A DNA stretch of 64,000 nt. Origin: Aphis gossypii. Lineage: Eukaryota > Arthropoda > Insecta > Hemiptera > Aphididae. Under the pieces are notes generated by a model, which was not told the origin of the DNA, ran no database searches, and was given only the letters and a program-made list of their open reading frames with translations. Shown here piece by piece: positions 40,261 through 54,760 of the stretch. The stretch covers positions 56,335,260-56,399,259 of the forward strand of contig NC_065530.1 of assembly GCF_020184175.1 (NCBI RefSeq), written 5' to 3'. Both the position numbers and the translations under genes were made by a program. Each line of letters starts with the position of its first letter. Positions within the stretch are counted from its first letter, which is position 1.

Positions 40261-42450
40261 GCAATACAATAGATCGCGTATGGGATGTGCATGCGAACTA
40301 ACTCTGCAGTAGAGCTACAACACATAACAACACGTGCATGCCGATCGGGAATAATCGTTGTCCGCGAGATATAACATCATCGGTGCCACGCGGTTCGCGT
40401 ATACATCATGCCCCGGCAGCAGCGGCGGCTGTATAATAGTTGTAGCCGTATAAGACAACATTTTTCGCGTTTTTTGATTCATTACGTATTCACACGTCCG
40501 CGTCCAGAACAATGAGCGGAGCCAGTCACACGCGCGCGCACCAGCAGCGTACAATATAATATAATAATAATAATAATAATATAAATACGCCGACGGAACG
40601 ATCGGTGCCTGGGTCAGTCGTTTTGAGGGGAGGGGTTGGGGGTGTACGAGAAGAGGCCGCGATAACCGATCTCGAAACGATAATTCATTAGGCGTATTAT
40701 CTACCTATATATATATAAATACATACATATACTGCAGGCATAGCGCGCCTATAATATAAGCTGCAACGACTCTATTGTGTGAGCCGGAAAACGCATTAGT
40801 TTTTACGATAATATACATATGTTTGTAATAATATGTAATATCGTAGTGGGTACGTACCTATCTATAATATAGGTATATCTCACTCGGCGGTGTACGTTTT
40901 TTCGTAGTGTGAGCTCTGTTATACGTACGGTATATAATATATATATATATATAAACTATAATCCGGTCACAATTTGACGGGGTAAATTATAGCCGGGGAG
41001 GTATTAAAAAAAATATTGACCGATGCCCGCCGTGGGCGTGAGCGCGCGCAAAGAAGAAGAAAAAAACAAATCCACGATAAATCAATCACGGACACCGCCG
41101 AGAAGATATTTTATTATTGTTGTTATTATTTATTTATTTATTTCCTAACGAAGACGGCAATTATATTATTCTACAGACACGCTGCACTCACGCACCCGCT
41201 CACACGACGAGTGATGCGCGTTGCGGAATAGATGTGTGACTGCGATACAACACAATATTTAATATTAATACTTATAATAAATGTATACTAACCAAATCGT
41301 CTAACCTTATACCAGTGTTCGGTATTTCTATATTACGACCGTATGCCGCCAAGCCGCCCGTTTGAGTGATGGTTACACGCCGCCGTCGGGTCACGATAAG
41401 TCCACCAGTGGCGATTGTTGCTCTTGTTGCCAGATCGTCAGTGTCAGGGTGCGACGGGATGGTTGGGGGGTGGGTAGCAAGTGGACTGTACGTGCGCCCG
41501 CGAGTACGGTGTAATATTATGTGTACGCGGGTGTGCTCATATAATATTATAATAATATATATATACCTATATACTATATTATACACACACACCGAGACCA
41601 CCGTTCAATATATACCTAATAAGAATAATATGTATACATAACATATTATATTGTACGCGCTATAAATACCAATTAACACGTTTACATTGTGTGCGCGCGC
41701 ACGCAGAGCGGGATGGAAATAAAAATAAAAAAATCCACCGAGTCGAGATTCCTTGTTTATTTATATATACATTTTTTTTTTTACAACCCATAAAACCACC
41801 TCGCCGCCGAAGCCGCATGTCGTTAATACAAGACTGCTGTTGCTGCTGCTGCTGCTGCTGCTGCCGTTTGGGTTTCGATTACCTGCGTAGAATATTATTA
41901 CATTGTCGTTGTTGTGGGCAGTAGGCACCTATACCTATTTTATATCATGTCGGAGGCGTTGGATCGGTCATTGTGGCCTGCGCGAACGAGACGGAGATTA
42001 AAATATACGATACGGACGACAACTGTTGTAGTTATTCGTCGAGAAGCGTCGCATCGAGTATTCATAGACTGATAGAATATAATAATAATAATATTCGTGT
42101 CTCAAAGCAGTAAGAAATAATAAAGTCTGTAACCTTGCGGTCGTATTCCGAAGAGTATTTCGTAAATATTTCGATGCGACGGCACCCTATATAGCTGACT
42201 GGTTAGTGGGGAGGAGAGGGTCCGACGGCGGAATTTGATTTCCATCGGATTCCACGCTATCGGTTAAATGCTTGGCGGGAGTCTTTCGAGTTTTGAACTC
42301 TTCAACTTTCTCTAAGGGATCTCTTTGGGTCAAAAGTCTCGAGTAAACGTCGGTCGTCACACTGCCAAAGTTTTACTACGCGCAGTGTTATATTAGGCTT
42401 AGTGAAATACAATAATATTGTATTGCACGAAACATATCATTATAACTCTA
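40261..42450. other. CpG-rich block without a supported gene
   Basis: One of the most GC- and CpG-rich parts of the window, with GCGC runs, the (CTG)10 repeat and several overlapping open frames on both strands. None has a recognisable domain. Confidence 0.45.
41834..41863. repeat. (CTG)10 trinucleotide repeat
   Basis: Ten units, one interrupted as TTG. On the minus strand it reads CAG/CAA and would code glutamine, but a stop codon lies just upstream in that frame and no splice acceptor rescues it. It is therefore treated as a non-coding microsatellite. Confidence 0.85.
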
Positions 42451-45400
42451 TCGACGTTATGATCTAAAACGGTTACCATGGTATAATAATATCCGTGTTT
42501 CTGGTATATTGTATCAGATTATTAGTACGAATTATTGAGTGTAGTACATTATTGCAGGTACAACAACGATAGCGCCAAAATCGTTATTAACATTACATTA
42601 TATTATATACGTATTCAAAATCGTCGCTGTTTGCATGTGCACGTGCATACATTACATTATACGTATACGTATTATACCGCATAGCTTCAATCATTATTAT
42701 TAATACTATATTATATCATATTATATATCTGTATTCTGTACTATAAATGAGAGTAAAAGCCATTATTTTGGACGATCGTTGACGACGAAACGTTGTTAGT
42801 ATGGTTTAGGCGCTATACTTGTATAATACTCTTGTTATACACTGATGTAAACCACCATATTATGCTATACACATTATAAAAAAATTTAAATATTAAAAAG
42901 ATTAAAGACCTGCCATAAAACGAAGGTATGTGTGTACCGTGTAAACAAAAACTATAGATAAATACCCATGTAAACTTGTAATCGATCTTTTGATTCTTTT
43001 TCGTGATACGGCAAAAAATAATTATACAGCGTCGAACTATAAAACACGTGAAATACACTCGTTAATACTTAATATAATACTATCGATATAGAAACAATAT
43101 AATAACTAGTTTTTGTTTTCAAACCGTTAAAAACACTACAATATAAAACGTAATTATTGTTAACGCTAAGGATATCGTATATGAAATAATAACACATCAC
43201 CATAAAATCGTATGCAATATAGTTGGTATAGGTTGTACCTATATAGTTAATTACTTTACACATTTTTTTTTTTAAGTAATTCATAGAATTTACTTCTACT
43301 TCTGAAAATATCGAAATAACGTCATTGATAAATATGTATGTACAATATTGTACTAGATCTTGGACGTTGGTTGGATTAATTTAAAATATCGCGAAGAGAA
43401 TTCAATAGCATACAATACCTATCGTAAGAATCGACGAGTTTCAAATTTATTTTTTACCTTATTTAATAGATTTACATATGTTCCATACTTTTCTGTCAAC
43501 TCTCTACTGAGCAATTTTAAAACAAGTTTAGCATAATTATAATATAGAACTATATACTTGTAAACATATTTTAAGCAAAAAACATAATTTGTTTAAACTA
43601 AAATAATATGATATTTTGTCACCCATGAAAATTATCAAATTGCGCCTAATATTTTCTTTGAAGGTTTTAATCGTGCAGAAAATGGTGAACTGACTTGGAA
43701 ATAGACAACTAACAGTGATGGAAATTGACATTGATATCTACCAACAAAATTATGACAGAAAGAACTCAAAAGAAGTGTCCAATTGGATAAGCGACGTCCG
43801 CAATGAAAATGTCATAATATAATTTACAATAGTGTCCAAATTGTTTTGAAATAATTTCACTCATGACTATCGTACTTAAGAAATCATGTCCCTTTTATTT
43901 CAACTATATGTGTTAAACTCCAAAGTCGAAACTGACAAAAATATTGACTTTTCAAAAATGCAAAATCGGTAAATATTATAAAATGTTTATAAAAATATAA
44001 TAATATAATATAGTTTCCAATAAACGAGTGAACTTTTATCAAGATGTTGATCACAGTTCCCATGAGATTTGTCTAAAATAAATCGAAAGTTGTTGTTCCT
44101 GATTAGGCACGAGAGCAGAATCTAATCTCGAATTAATAAATTCCATCTTACATCATATTATAAACTAATAACTGATTAATCGTGTTGCACATTATTTATC
44201 CAAAATTCCGCACCTCTTGGTATACATTGCACGTGCGTATACCCCGACATTTGTCAAATTATTTTTCACTCTTATCACGATTTGTTCAATATTTTAAAAT
44301 ATATTTTGTTTAATTATCTGATTATAGGTATATTCATAGTGTATAAAATACGCGTCGTATGACAGTCTTTACATAGCATTAGGGCATGTAAACTGAGATT
44401 TCAATATAAAATAGAATAATAAAACAATTGCATTTAGATGGCGTACCTCAATAAATAATGTCCATGGCATTATCGTTGTATATGCATAATTGACATATTC
44501 ATTGTTATTTAAGGCCATTGCAAATTTACAGCCGTCACGTCGATGTTCTGCGTGTCGGCGAATGACTATTGTGAACTGTATAAATGATCCATTGCAAAAT
44601 CGAATCCGTTCTATAATCATAATATCTAAAAAAATAAACGTAAACGTTATAGACAATATTTGACTAAATTAGACGAGATTTATTCGTAGACAATCTAACT
44701 ATAAAATTTCAATAGTAATTATATACACGCGCTAACTTATGTTATAGGTTTATCGATGTTCGTTTTCATTTAAACGCGGCCAGAAGATCTCGGCGATTGA
44801 TGTCCATAGTTAATAACTATGTTATGTAGTCAAAAAGTTGCATCAAATGTTTATTAAAAATACCAATAGTAAAATGTAACATACAATTACAAAATAGTTG
44901 TTATTTAAAATAATAAAATTTCTGGATATTGAAATATATATATGTATACTATACCTATTTAATTTTAACATAAAATCATAGAATAGTATAGTAGTATACT
45001 TAAGTTCGAGTAGTGAATATGATAATGAAATATATTGGGCGTTTTACGACTGTCGTTCTTCTTAGACGAGGATAAACAAATTAAACGTCATCGCAGTCAA
45101 TAAATATTTTTTCGATGAGATCGTAACAATTACTTAATATTTAATATTATCATAATAATTATTGTTCGTTCGACGTGGGATAAAATTAATAATAATATAT
45201 TCGTATAGGACCATGTGAACAAATATTAAAACGTTCACCTAATAATAAAACAATATTAGTATAATTGAAATAAATTTTCGTTTTATCAATATTACTTACT
45301 ATATTATGGCTATCCATGTATAAAATAATAAATAATAATAATTAATATATTTTGTGGGTTAGGTATATTAAATAGATTTAATCCAACTTACCTATAGTTT

Positions 45401-47380
45401 CGATAATGTTTGACTTTTAAGAAAAGTAACGAGTATTTAGGTTTAAATTGATGTGTTTTTTCTCAGTACCGACATTTTGGACAAATAAAAACATATCAAA
45501 AAGTTTCACGCATAATCTATCAAATCAATCACGATATTTTTCTTATTTTAGATTTGGCATCGTAAAAAGTGTGAAATAAGGTGTACAAATAATAATACCT
45601 ACTAAACCGTAAACAAAAAGCATATTTATCTAACGATCGTTTTAAACGAATTGGACGACAACAGAATACCGCATACATTATTTGTAAAAATAAATGTGTA
45701 AATATTTTATCATAAACCTGGTCGCTAATTTATATTATTAATTATGTACAATTTATGTTAAATACATGGTCAATAATTATTTGAATATTTTTATGTGAAA
45801 AATTACATAACATACGTCATGTGTTTAAAATAGTTTAATAAAACATAAAATATCGAATAAAAACAGCAAAAATTATTTAATTGGAAAAATAAATGATATA
45901 ATATAGCATTATAGCTATTAGCTAATCAAAAAACTAATTTGTGAAGACATACCAAAGGCAATAACTTTAATAAAATGTAAATTATCATTTTAATGTTGCA
46001 AGTATTTACTAATTTTTGAATCCATTCTGTTGAATTCCTGTAATATTTTTTTTGCTCATGTTTAATTTCTTCGGAATTCCGCTGTTTTTGAAACAATTCA
46101 ATACATTTTAAAATTGATGTATAATATATAATGCTAAAAATTAAAACATATTGGGTACAACGATTAAATAGTTTAAATTTCTAACCAAACAATATATAGC
46201 CATTATAATTAGCTGAAACTTCTATGCCAACTTTTAATAGAAATATTGGCTCCTTTACATTTGGGAATTTCGTAGCAGTTACATAAAATTTTATTAAAAT
46301 GTGGTGATTTAAAAATATTTTTACTTCATCAACGTCTAATCCACGTATTTTCAAAATAGTTGATTAGTGGGTCAGGTTAGGTTAGGTTAGGCGTACTTTT
46401 ATCGAACTTAGTTATGGTATAGTTCTTACCAATTTGGGTAGTATTTGTGTAGCACTAATTATTTGTTGTGATAATTATTGTGTGTGTATAGCTTCGTTAT
46501 TTTTAATTTTTTGTTGACTACGATCCTTGCATGAAATTCACCTGTTCATCCATATGTGATTGATCTGATGGCCCGTTAGTATTTATAATTACTAACTACT
46601 AACAAGTTATAACATACTTTTAATTATCATTATAACTTAACACATTGGTGTTCTATACGTTTAAAATACATTGTGTTTTCGGCAATTTTTCACTCTGCTT
46701 TTATATCCATCATAAATAATTATTTTTTATTTTTATTACTGAGAAAATATTCTATACTAATATATCACTATTATTTATCGTTATAATATACTCGTAATTG
46801 CGTACAATAGAAATATACTATATTATATGAAAACACGAATTGACGAATACTCAATGTAACTATTAATTTATTTTTGTGAGTAGAAATCATCGATATTATG
46901 TTCGTCCGCTGTAATCTAAAAACTAAATTCGTCCAAATAGCTTTTGGTATTTGACGGAATATCATTCTATAGATGCTTCAAATAGCCTGTAAAACAAGAC
47001 AAATTTTAAATGTTAATCTAACGTTATGTTAAAGAAGTAAGCTATTGAAACTGCATAGCATTCTTGTCCGTCACAAACATTGCGGGACAAAATTAGATTA
47101 AATTTACTATTAACCGACTGCTATGCTGGAAAGGGCAGGGAAAGAATTCGTATATTATACATAATATTACATTATACAATGCATTGAATTAATTTAAATT
47201 TAATATACGTGTTTTAAAGTATTACGGTTTTGTCGATTTTTGAATTGATAAACACGAAACAAATTTGCATAATTATAGCTAACTAATTATGAAATTATTG
47301 AATTTTTGGGCATAACTTTTTTTATTATTTTTGTTTTTTTACGATGCCATCAAGATTTTATACAACATTACAAAATACTA
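42451..47380. other. No supported gene; AT-rich DNA
   Basis: Only simple repeats and the TTAGG array at 46375 were seen. Confidence 0.7.
46375..46391. repeat. Short interstitial telomere-like array (TTAGG)
   Basis: GGTTAGGTTAGGTTAGG is 17 bases of the insect telomere repeat, in the same orientation as the array at 22541. Confidence 0.55.
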
Positions 47381-49330
47381 TATGAAAAAAAAAACGAAGA
47401 TTTTATAATATAATATATTATATTCGAGTAGCGAGTAGATACAATTTCGGTGTTTAAGTAATAGCGTCGCACATGTCATTGCATATTTAAATTTGACCGC
47501 TGTGATATTTTTTATTGACGATCGAAATTGATACAAAACCATGCTCGACTCGTCTTTAAAACGATCGAAAACACAATACTATACTACTACCATAATAGTG
47601 TTATATGCAATAGCGTCGTGTAGTAAATCAATCGAATCTCTAACTATATAGTCACGCGCAGTTGATTATAAATCGCAAAACCATTTTAATCCATTTGTAT
47701 CGATTTAACATAATATTATACAACTGTACCATAGTTGTCTGTCGCCAAAACGACGTTACATAAAACTCGACGAAGAACGCGCTCAAAGACGCCACACAAT
47801 ATAATAATATTATCATTCGGTTATATTGCGCTGTTCTGGAATACGCGATTTGATACTCGAGTCGGGACAATAACTGTTTATAAATTACAATACACATATT
47901 ATTCTATATATATATTTTAATCGTCTGAGAACTCGTCGTCGACATCAATCGTTTACAATAATAATATTATTACATTATAATATAATAATATGAACGCGTG
48001 AAACTCATCGAATATGGGCCTACAATATTATCATTAAATTTTAATAATATTTATAGTATAGTGACGAAAAACAAAGTACACATCGCCGGACACTTTAGAA
48101 TATCGTATCGAAACACTCACACGTACAATGTATGACGAGGTGACGAAACGTTCCAATGCAGTAATATTATAATAAGTGGTTTTCCGTAAATTTGTCGTCG
48201 CGCTTTCGCGTCGTATAATAAAAATTAAAACAAAAATCAGCGTCGGCGGAACACTTTTGACAATAATTTCCGACGTAAGTACTTCCACATCAACACACCA
48301 AATCGATTTCTATGAAACAATACGACATTTTACGACGGTTCCGTATACGCGTACATATCACATAATATACTGGGTGTTGGCTCGATAAAGACTATGGGAA
48401 TGTTATCTCACGCTAGTCGTTGATATCGAAATAATATTTTACAATAGTGGGATGTTTAAGCGCACTAACATTATTATAGCCGTCTCATCAGTTCACTTAA
48501 AATATAATATAGTAGAACACAATATGATGAATACACTGTTTGCAGGACTCCGAAACTTTAAAAGTCGAGTGATTATAATAAAATGCAATGATTTACCAAT
48601 AAGACAATGTGGCTATTGACGTGCGAACCAAATTTAACGTACGTAAAATAATTGGATTTTTGTACTTCATTCACTGTACAGGCCGATCGCAATTCACTAA
48701 TGAGTTCGTTCAAAAAGTTTAAACGGAAAAGCCGGAAACACCCTATATAATACCTAATAACATCGTCTATCGCCCACTGCAGTGTCCGTCAGTGTTTCGT
48801 GTCGACCCCGAAAAACAATGTGTGATGTAGCAGGTACCACTCGCGTGTTAATATAATAATACGGTTCGTAAGTTACTGTTATTATTGTCATAATAAATAC
48901 GGGTGTTGAATATTGTAGTGAAACTACTCGACCGGACATTGTCGCGGCGTTTTACGAGTCCACTTTACGACGGACATAATAATATATTATTATTACAGCG
49001 GCTGGGTAAAGTAATATTATTATACGAGTACTCTGTACATTATACACAAGCGTGTGCCCCCCCTGTCGAACGGAGCACGCAGACCGCCACTGCCAACGCT
49101 GACAATCTCAATTATTGCGGCTGGATCGACGTGATGTTTTGACGGGTTGACTTCAAAAGCGATGGTAATAATGACATGTACGTCATGATATTATATTGTT
49201 ACAAAGGAGCTATACTGTTTACTTTTACCAACAAACAGTATATTCGCATCATATATCGAGGAGACGCTTACAGCTGCATAATAAACTATAGTCCCTATAA
49301 ACCTATACCATGTACCTGTATGGTCATATT
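47381..49330. other. Moderately CpG-rich block without a supported gene
   Basis: Higher GC and overlapping open frames on both strands (for example 48034-48388). Frames open on both strands together point to base composition rather than coding. Confidence 0.45.
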
Positions 49331-52050
49331 GTAAATATTGACGGTATAAATTTCGTTGTATATTTTAACTATTTAAATATAAATATCGAATACGACACAG
49401 AATATATAGTAAAAACCACGTGATATGTAACATTGTCTGTATTTATAACTAAGATTTCCATAAATAAATTAGGCTAGGTCTAACATAATATATCCTAGCT
49501 ATGCGAGTAGGTATATTCTATTTGAATTTGAATAATTAAGTAAATATGTAATGGTGATGAATATAATTAGTGAACAACTCTGTATTAACTAACCTAATGA
49601 TTTAGTTTAATACAACAGTTGGTTACCTCCGAGCACACTACTATAAGCTATTACGTTTTATAGTAAAACGAGAATAATTGTTATAAAGAACGGCAACCGC
49701 ATAAACCGTCTTGAACGTTCGTCTCTTTCACTCTAATGTGTTTTTTTTTTTTTTTTTGTTGAAAAATCCTTATATTGCTGCGATGCCTATAAATTATTAT
49801 AAAAACCAATAAACCAATCGTATCCAGAAGAGTAGAATATTTTGTTTTTATTGCGATAGACGGTCGAGACCTCGACTTAAAAATACATATTGAATAAAAT
49901 ATATATGAATATATGTGTGAGTATGCGTGTGTAGATGGTCCGATATTATCAATTTAACTAAATAAGTTTTTTTTCTACAACATGTCTTAACGACAGTCAA
50001 TCACCTTGACAACAATATCATATCACTATATAAATGAAGAACGTCCATCTTGAGATTCCACCGCTGTTATGTTGTATATTATTTATGTATTTATAGGTAC
50101 GCGACTAGGAAGGTTTTTTTATGATCGACGAAACAGGTTTCGAAATTAAATCGTATCGTACCTGCAGCAATCGTCGTATTTCGCAAATGAAATATGACTT
50201 TTGGGCGCGTATACGCATACTACACACACATACCTTCGTTATTATATTATTATTATGTAGGAACGCGGTCAAAAATTATAAAAACAGAGTGATTTATTCG
50301 GCATTGCAATAATAAACATCGTTCTTATAATAATATAATATGTACATTATACAACCCATACGTGTTAAACTGTACTCAGTTGGCACTTGAACATACAATA
50401 CAGATGGCTCTGCGTTGACCGTTAAAAAAATTGCACGACGTAAAATTCATTTTTATTTTTCCGACCGACGTTCTGAACAATTTCGTGTTATTTGCCAAAG
50501 ACTTGAATAATATTTTCGATATTTGCTGCTATGGTGTATAATATAATCATAGAGTTTTGAACGAGTACCTAAAGCGATTGATTTATCAGTAATAATATGG
50601 ATCACAATAATAGATAATACCTATTATACGATAGATAAGTTAATATGTAGATAATACATAATTATTCATTAACCTTATCCAAAATATGTATTTATGAATT
50701 AAAAATTAAAAACAGCATATCATTATTGATTGTTTATTTATATGTTTATAAATATAAACATATTTTTTAAGTGCTGGATAATTGGATATTTTATTTTTAA
50801 ATTTAAAATGAATAATAAATTCTCTTCAAACTCTAAAAACGAATAAGCTAGATTGCTGTTCAATTTATTCAGAAAATTTTTTTTTCGTTCTTCCACTATG
50901 TCCTTCTAAATCTTACGCTTCTGTAACTTAAACCTGAATAACAGTTTGGAAATTAAAAAAAAATATTGATTTTCAACATATACCCATATAATATTATTTG
51001 TTTATAATGACACAACAATAATATTAGCTGAGCTCTTGTGTTATATATCTAAAGTTTTCTTACATAAGATTTATAAATTCTAGGTTTTTCTAGGTATTTC
51101 TAGGATTCGGTATTTTGCCTTATTGCCTTAGTGAATTTTCAATGTAATAATATCTTTATGATTAGGTTAAGTATTGTTAAACAAATGCAATGTACATATT
51201 GTACACGCTTACGAGTGCTCGAACTATGTCTACTTCGCAGATATGCTCAAATACTATAGATTTGCAAATTCATTCCAATTCTATATTTATATAAGGAACT
51301 CTTTCTTATAATATAATTATTATTTAAACCATTAGGCGTAGGCGCTGTACTTTTTAAAGGTGATTTTTGATTTTCTAGATGATGAGTTGTTTTAGTATAT
51401 TAAGCTAAATAATAATATTCAAATCATCAAAAAATGTCGAAAAACTCAAGCAAATTTAGTTATAATTGTATTATTGTTTTTCTACAAAAAATGTATTAAA
51501 TTATAAACTACACCAGTTTGATAATTTATTGTGACCTAACCAAAAGGAACCGGAACCGATATTTTTATGTAAATCATTCATCATTTTGTGTAATGTTCTA
51601 TTTTGATGATTATTTCTATAAAAAATAAATTTAATTTCAATCGATTCTAAGTTTGACATTTATAGACGGCGTCTGGTATACTTAACCAATAAAATATGAA
51701 TAGTTAAGTATAGATATTCCTCCTACTATCTCTATTATAATTTATATGCTGTTTACTTAAAAAAATGACATCGCATTTTATACAGTGATATTTCAATTTC
51801 ACCGTTACGTGTTTTGATTTCCAGAACTAAAAAATGTTTGAGATTGTTATGCTGGTATAAGATCTGAATCCTTAATTATTAATTGTGTGAAAAAATGGAA
51901 TTGGAACCGAAACCTATGAGATATCTTATTGTCGATCTAAAAAATAAAGCACCCATGAAATAACAGTATTCGCAAATGTAATATTACAATATTTTATGCC
52001 GAGAAAAATGAAAATTTTTTATCGCGCATAACACACACAAATACACACAT
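49331..52050. other. No supported gene; AT-rich DNA
   Basis: Contains the T17 run at 49741 and a small three-copy ttctagg tandem near 51077-51105. Nothing else was recognised. Confidence 0.7.
49741..49757. repeat. T17 homopolymer
   Basis: Seventeen T residues. As a minus-strand poly(A) it could be a retroelement tail, but no body was recognised. Confidence 0.85.
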
Positions 52051-54760
52051 TACATATCAGAATGGTATTATTGTACTCAAGATGGTTCGTGTGCATAATA
52101 TTATATTATAATATTAATATTAATATAATATGTATACAAAATATAACAAACGGGACCGCCGCCGGTTGTTTTTTACGAACTAATTACAGGGGGTGGCGCT
52201 ACGTAGAGAGTTATTGTTTCTATCCGATTGTGCACGTCGTGTCGGGTTATTATAATTGATTTGGCTCTTGTACCTATATATATTATATATATATATATAT
52301 AAATAATATGTTCGTACACACGCACGCATACATATTATATATATGTATACATTGACGTACGCGCGTTTGGAGTCTGTCTTGATTTATGCGCCGCCGATGA
52401 CGACGGAGACTTCGGAGACGACGTCGACGAAGACCATTTGCGTCGGACCGATGCTCGCATGCAATTAAAACCGAAAAGGAATAATTCACGTCCGAGGCGG
52501 TGCTCCGCTATAAATTTCCGAGTGCCGATTAAGAGTTGTGCGCCTGTCTCGCACTCGTACAACCGCGCCGCACCGATCCGTCCGTCCTCCTCCGCCGATT
52601 CCGTTTGATTGGGTCTCTCACGTATCCGTGTCCGTGTACCCCGAAAAAAAAATATTATTATATTATATACATATATATACACAACGATGCGGTCGGACAC
52701 GAATAATACATTTTAAATACGTTTCTTCTTTGTGCGCGCAGTAATGTAATTATTTATGTTCAGAGAGGGAATTATTAATTTGTTCACCGGCGATTGATTC
52801 GTATAATATGTATATACAATTAAATATATTATTATTATTACGACGGCAATAAAACAAATCGACGCGGTCCCTCCTCACCGTCAAAGCGTTTTCCTTTATA
52901 TGATATTATGAAGTCAATATATATATAAGAATAATAACGCGGCCGACCAGTGGTTAACCATTGAAACTTGAGTATCATTTGTGAAACAAAAAACAGAACT
53001 TTATGGATCGCAAATTTAAAGTACGATTATATATTATGTATAAGAATAAAACATGGTTCATCATTGAACCATGATAAAAAAATAAAAATAGCATATTAAT
53101 ATACGTTTCGTTACGTCTGTTTCGTGCGTCGTTACATTAAAATATTTATACACGTCCAATAACAATATTATATTATATTATATTATAATGATAATATTAT
53201 TATTATTATACGGTATGACGCGGTCACAGATGAACTACCATAATATAATAATAGGTGCACATGGCTTCTGACGGAAGACGATGAACGTCGGTGACAAACG
53301 CGTATATTGCATATAATAATAATATAGTGACTTTTACCGCAAACGACACGTCATCGATCGTGTACTAGAAGCATATATTATTATATATTTTATGGTATTA
53401 TTATAAGAATGTGTAGATACACGTGGCAAACGTCGAAATGACGACATTATTATTATAACACCGACAGACGCGTTTTTGTTATTATTTATTCGCTGTCGAT
53501 CATGTTTCGACGACAATGATACCTACGATTAATTCACGAGTATCATCGAAGTTCTATCGCGTACGTCTCGAAATCTGTGAATTTTTCATGGAATTATTGT
53601 AGTAGGAATACATATTTATGTACATATCGACATATTATGTACAATAATACAATATTTTACGATCGAACAATTTTTTGGATTTTTGACAGGACGTTTCATA
53701 ATTAATATGACGTGTTATCTACGTTTTACAACATCGCAAATTTATTTTCTAATAAATCAATGTTGTATTCTTTTTTTCAATAGTGTGGTGAGTTGGTCAA
53801 TTATTAAATTTAAAGCTCAGGATATTATCCGGGGCACTTTCCAAGTTTTTATTGATATTTTAATTTTCAAATTGAGTAAAAACTATGTAAAATACTGTAA
53901 TTTCTCATAGTTCGCTTTTTTGTAATTTAAAAATATTAATAAAATTCTTAGTTTTTCTTTAGAATTTGATAATTTGTCCTAATATTAAGAACAACAATTT
54001 GTTATGATGTAAAACAGACAAAACATATTATGCAGTTCGTCCTATGTTAATTTCACAATTAATATTGTATTAGTTAAATCTACCCATTAACAAAATATTT
54101 TCCATTAGAATTCTTACTAATAAAAACAATTGGTTAAAAACGCAAAGTAAAAAATCGAAAATATTACGCATCTATAAGTTTAAAACACGTTTTTTGGGAG
54201 ACGATAGAAATCTTCAAATCCACGCACTAGTCAAATTACTCCCACAGAACCGTCACAAAATCGGCCACGGTTTTACGAGATTTACGCGTCTGCGGCTGAT
54301 TACTGAACCACACGACGCGTTGGAAAACCATGTGATTTTAACACTTACGCGCTCGACGTTCAAATTCCGCGTCATCTTGCAGAAGTGGGTATACAATATT
54401 TATTGTACTTACTATACGGTAGTAGCGAACTTCACACTATCAGCAATCTCGAGGATTTTCCTCGACCTATTCCGCTTTACTTTATTTTACGCCCAATCCT
54501 CCGTATATATTACAATAATAATGTAATATATGCATACAAGAGAATTACACGTTTGCCATCGCATATTACACATATTGTACTACCGGTGCGTGTCTTGTCC
54601 CGTTACGTTAAGCTTCATCCCGATAACGTAGACTCAGCGCCACCAAACTGTAATTGAGATTTAATTTTTTTTCGCGTAGCCCATCTCGCAATAATCTGAT
54701 CGCGTCCGATTACGGAGACGTACAATTATTATAATGACATCGTTTCTCAACGACAGATAA
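52051..54760. other. CpG-rich block without a supported gene
   Basis: GC-rich core at about 52350-52640 with long overlapping open frames, the longest 121 codons on the minus strand (52335-52700). No domain was recognised. The hairpin at 53052 is in this block. Confidence 0.45.
53052..53073. repeat. Perfect hairpin, 9-bp stem and 4-nt loop
   Basis: CATGGTTCA, then TCAT, then TGAACCATG. An A-run follows. It is not inside any recognised gene, and a factor-independent terminator role is not expected in a eukaryote. Confidence 0.85.

Noticed and set aside
52335..52700. 121-codon open frame on the minus strand with a Ser-rich part
   Set aside because: It lies in a GC-rich block where stops are rare and overlaps other open frames on both strands. 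It starts and ends in AT repeats coding Tyr-Ile runs.
54194..54526. 110-codon open frame on the plus strand
   Set aside because: No domain, and a second overlapping frame of similar length (54385-54657) is open too, pointing to composition.
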